Below, one piece after another: positions 60,205 through 64,000 of a stretch of DNA of 64,000 nucleotides (the stretch's first letter is position 1; each line of letters opens with the position of its first letter). Location: the NCBI RefSeq assembly GCF_949987535.1, contig NC_080067.1:59516405-59580404 (forward strand). The letters run 5' to 3'. The position numbers and the translations under genes are program-made. Origin of the DNA: Balaenoptera acutorostrata. Its lineage: Eukaryota; Chordata; Mammalia; Artiodactyla; Balaenopteridae. Under the pieces are notes generated by a model that had not been told where the DNA came from, made no database searches, and saw nothing but the letters and a program-made list of their open reading frames with translations.

Positions 60205-61015
60205 TTTTCTAATTTCAGAAGTATTTTTATTATTTTGGAATACATTCAAGCTTACAGAAAAGTTGCAAGAATAGCACAAAGAAATTTCTTCCTCAACTAC
60301 CCAAGTGTAGGCTGCAGACATGATAAACAGTTGCATCTGAATTCTCCGGCAAACAGTGACATTCTCTTGCACAAACAGCAGGACCGTTACAAACAGGAAT
60401 TAAACTTTGATACATTTCTACCATACACTACGTAGCCCCCATTCAGCTTTTGCCACTTGTCCCAATAATGTCCTAAATAACAAATAGATCTAAACTAGGA
60501 TCATGTGTTGCGAGTTATCAAGTCTCAAATTTCTTTCAAACTGGAACAGTTTCTAGCTTTTTTTTTTACTTTCATTGCTTTATCCCTTTAAAACTTACAT
60601 GCCAGTTATCTTCAGAATGTTCCCCAGTTTGGGTTTACCTGATGTTTCTCATGAATAAATTCAGGCTCTGAACCCTTGGCAGCAATATTATGGAAGTGAG
60701 ACTGTTTTCCAATTGCTAATGTTAATTTGTTCCATTACTGGTAAAGCTAACTTTGACCACTTGATTAAGCTGGTGTCCACCAGATCTCATTAAAGTTACT
60801 CTCTATTCTTTTTTTATAATCAATAGCACTTGAAGTTATGCAAACATCGTACCCCCACCATTTCTACCTTCACCCAGTATAATGTTCACTGATTTTTTTT
60901 GCTCAAGTAGTCATTTCCAAGATGATGCCAACAGTGACCTTCTAAGTCCATCATCCTGTCTACTTTTATTAGTCGGCATTTTGCTGTAAAGAAGAACTTT
61001 CTTTTTCTTGTTTGT
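60205..61015. repeat. Ancient L1M 3' UTR-type fragment
   Basis: 'cagaaaagttgcaagaatag', 'cacttgtcccaataatgtcc', 'tttgggtttacctgatgttt' and 'cttttattagtcggcatttt' follow, in order, the long 3' region of old mammalian L1M elements. The match extends over about 800 bp with many substitutions. Orientation was not determined. Confidence 0.65.
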
Positions 61016-61114
61016 TTGTATGTTTCTTTACTTATAAATACAGTATCAATGTATTACATAATGAAGATTTATATTCCTAATTTATTCAATGGATTATGAT
61101 TCAATCCTATTTTT

Positions 61115-61405
61115 TTTTAATAAATTTATTTATTTATTTATTTTTGGCTGTGTTGGGTCTTCGTTTCTGTGCGAGGGCTTTCTCTAGTTGTGGCAAGTGG
61201 GGGCCACTCTTCATCGCGGTGCGCGGGCCTCTCACTGTCGCGGCCTCTCGTTGCGGAGCACAGGCTCCAGACGCGCAGGCTCAGTAGTTGTGGCTCACGG
61301 GCCCAGGCGCTCTGCGGCATGTGGGATCCTCCCAGACCAGGGCTCGAACCCGTGTCCCCTGCATTAGCAGGCAGATTCTCAACCACTGCGCCACCAGGGA
61401 AGCCC
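61115..61405 (-). mobile_element. CHR-2-type SINE, copy 4
   Basis: A full minus-strand copy. The 9-bp repeat 'cctattttt' flanks it (61106-61114 and 61407-61415) as its target-site duplication. CpGs are kept. It differs from the other copies by a small deletion in 'ctctcgttgcgg' (others 'ctctcccgttgcgg') and a 'cccaggcgctctgcgg' variant, so it may belong to a CHR-2 subtype. Confidence 0.93.
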
Positions 61406-61415
61406 CCCTATTTTT

Positions 61416-64000
61416 ATTTTGATACTCAAATTGTCCTAGGTCAGCCAGTAGCAGCAATTTCTACCTGGATTCTGTGTCCTTTGATGTTTCCTCAGAATTC
61501 TTTGTGTATTTCCTTGGTTTTTGACACAGCAAGGTATACCAAATCATGTTGTATTTCCCCACCCCAACCCTGTTACCAGCTTTTTCCTAAATGATCCCTA
61601 GTTCCTTTGAGTGGAGAGTACTGTCTAGAAAACAAGATGTGGATTCTAGATGTGCTCATTGCTATTGGAGTGTTGCTTTTTTCAGTACCTCTTAGTAAAC
61701 AAAGATAGGAAAATATATATTTTGATATTATATTTTGATATAAATATGTATGAATATATATACACATACATAGATTTACATCTATATCTATCTCTCTATC
61801 TGAAAAACCAGTACATATCAATACCTAGTGTTTTTCTCCTTTCATGTTTGTAAATCCCATCTCTGAGAGTGAGAAATCTGCTTCTCATTATTCTGAATAT
61901 ATATACTTGAGTAATCAGTTCCCTTGAGTGTAAACATTTGATGCCTTTCTTTCTTCCTCTACAAGAATGCCTTTCCCACTCCATTATGACTGTGACAGCC
62001 AAGCCAGGCACTGTCACACATGGACTATTTACCCTATATCAAGTGCTCTGCCTATTCCCCACCTGAAATGCACCCCACTCAGGCTCCCACACTGTGTTGT
62101 TCAGCTCTTAAATGGGGATAACCTTAGTCAGCTTTAATGACTTCTCTCATTACACTGTTCCCCCTGACAGTTGCTTTCCTTTCCATATTCAGACTTGCAT
62201 ACACACACACATACACAATATCCTCCTCATGCTTGGGCCCTGATACCCTGTGCTAAACTACCCCAACCGATTTGGATGCCTTCCTTTCCTCACATGGTCT
62301 TCAACCCCTTGCTCTGGGCCACAGTGGCATCATCTTCTACTGCCACTGTCAGAGGTGCTAACCTTGACCAACCCATGTAATGGCTTTAGGACTGATTCAC
62401 TCATGAAGAGAAAGGAAGGGAAGAGGAAGAAGAAGAAAACATACATTGTTTATGAGTACATGAATGTTTAATTCACATAAATATTCTTGAGCAGTATATT
62501 TATTTTCTTTCTTACTCTTTTCTTTTCATTTAGCAGTCTGTAGTTAATATTTATCCATGTTGTCAAAGGTACATTTACTTCATTGCTTCTAAGTGCTATA
62601 GAATATTTAAAGAGTAGCTTTACTCTATTTGATATATCCATTATTCCAAAAATGGATGCCTAGATTGCCCTCACTTCCTTGTTGCCAAATATTCTAGGTT
62701 CAAATTTCCTCTTGCTATTTTTTATTTCTTTAACAACATTAACTTATGACCTTCTTGTATTATGTTGTTTTTGACATGCTTGGTACCAATCTGATTCTTG
62801 TTTTTTCTGTAAGCAGTCTACTTTTTGACTTGGGGAACTTTTAGTATTTTTTTCTTTATCTTTCATGCCTTTAAATTTTGTGCCAAAGTATGTAGATGCT
62901 TCTCCTCTTCTCTGGAAAAATAATAATAAAAATAAATATTTTCTTCAACTATTTTCTCTCCTCCATTTGTTTTTCCTCCTTCTGGTGTTCTTTCTAGAAC
63001 TCCCGTTTCTATTCATTGCATCTTTTACTTGTATGTTTATATTTTATGTTTTCATTCCTTTCTGTGGTTTCTTGGAAAAAATTCTGAATCTGATCTTCTA
63101 TATCTTGAATTTATGTTTTCATTTATATCTATCTATTCCTTACCATCTCTTTCTACTCTCTCTACCTATTGGTATATTTCTTGCAAGTATTCTATTTTTC
63201 ATACCTCTTATTTCCTCTTTTTAAAAAAATGTTTTCAAGTTGTTTCTTATTGCTAATGCAGTCCATTTTCTTTTAGCGAGTTTAGTTATAATGCGTATTC
63301 TTAAATTAATGTACTGTGTGTTTTAATATGTTTACTTTGAGTATTATATGTGTTCATTGTGTTAACTTTCTTTTATGAGGGTGTGGATCTCAGATATCTA
63401 GATACTTTAGTTTGGGAGTTCATGTTGCCCTGGAGGAATTAGCCATCTTCTTGTGACTTATAGGAGGGCAGACCTGAAGTCAGGCCCCAGTTTATATCTT
63501 CATGGGTTTGTATAATGAGAGAGAGTCACTGTGTTCCAGGTACAATGAAACTATTCTAAACCACCATCATTTTCTGCTGGTTCACCAGGAAGCCCCAGTT
63601 TTCAGAGATTTGATGTTATAAGGAAAAGCTAATCCCCTTAAGGTTTTAATTCCACCATCCCTGGGATTTGGAAAAGAGAAATAAATGCCCAGAGTTCAGG
63701 TTGCTTAAGCCTCTTTATGACAGTGTTTCACCCCAACTGACACAGGCAGGACTTCCTAACCCAACGTATTTATTTTATTTATTTTTTAACTTTAATAACA
63801 TATTTTATTTAATTCAGTGTATCCAAAATATTATCAATGTATTGTCATCAATATGCAAACTTAGTAATGAAATAGTTTACATTCTTTTTTCATTCTAAGT
63901 CTTTAAAATCCAGTGTGTATTTTACATTTAGAGTACATCTCAATTAAAACTACACACATTTAAAAAAGACTTTTTTTTTGCAGGTTTTGTGCTTTTAATA
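61416..64000. other. Non-genic right flank
   Basis: About 2.6 kb with an alternating TA-rich patch (61708-61800), a CA run near 62200, and a possible old L1 antisense fragment around 62470-62720 ('tatttatccatgttgtcaaa'). The 62865-63224 + strand frame is a Phe/Leu-rich product of T-rich DNA. No gene is supported to the window edge. Confidence 0.45.

Noticed and set aside
62865..63224. 119-codon Phe/Leu-rich frame as a membrane protein
   Set aside because: T-rich DNA gives hydrophobic translations in any frame; no start context or conservation cue.

Overview
This window is a gene-poor, AT-rich stretch of mammalian nuclear DNA, most likely from a whale or dolphin (or a close cetartiodactyl relative). 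Four copies of a tRNA-derived SINE of the CHR-2 type, one CHR-1-type SINE, and L1 elements with the cetartiodactyl style of 5' and 3' UTR support this. I see no bovine BovB/BOV-tA, pig PRE-1 or primate Alu elements. There are no bacterial-style genes, operons, CRISPR arrays or structural RNA genes.

Three large L1 retrotransposons dominate. L1 copy 1 (about 1364-8812, + strand) is nearly intact. It has a long GC-rich 5' UTR containing two 367-bp tandem units, a complete ORF1 (297 codons), and an ORF2 broken only by one extra A in an A-run near 7742-7749. L1 copy 2 (28361-34280, - strand) is full length and flanked by a 14-bp target-site duplication, but both ORFs have decayed. L1 copy 3 (54092-57710, - strand) is 5'-truncated inside the endonuclease domain. 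Copies 2 and 3 share a 3' UTR that differs from copy 1, so at least two L1 lineages are present.

Between them lie the SINEs (10781-11092, 15813-15937, 21961-22244, 50168-50480, 61115-61405), old MIR, L2 and L1M fossils, a 467-bp Tigger/pogo-like DNA transposon with TA target sites (22707-23173), a MER5-like hAT fragment, an MLT1-type LTR (58159-58560) and a possible ERV1 LTR. Simple-sequence tracts include a 434-nt pyrimidine tract with only three purines (42878-43311).

The only part that looks like host coding sequence is a candidate 144-bp internal exon at 46594-46737 on the + strand. It has a good acceptor and donor, one open frame, symmetric phase 1 and raised CpG. I do not recognise the protein. 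If it is real, most of the window is intron of a large + strand gene. Small-scale oddities include an A-tail-only insertion flanked by a 16-bp perfect direct repeat (39040-39092), a 45-bp recent tandem duplication (18010-18098), a 17-bp perfect hairpin (17742-17780), and a SINE whose target-site duplication encloses extra sequence beyond its tail (10715-11103). Repeat family names come from remembered consensus features and were not checked by a search.
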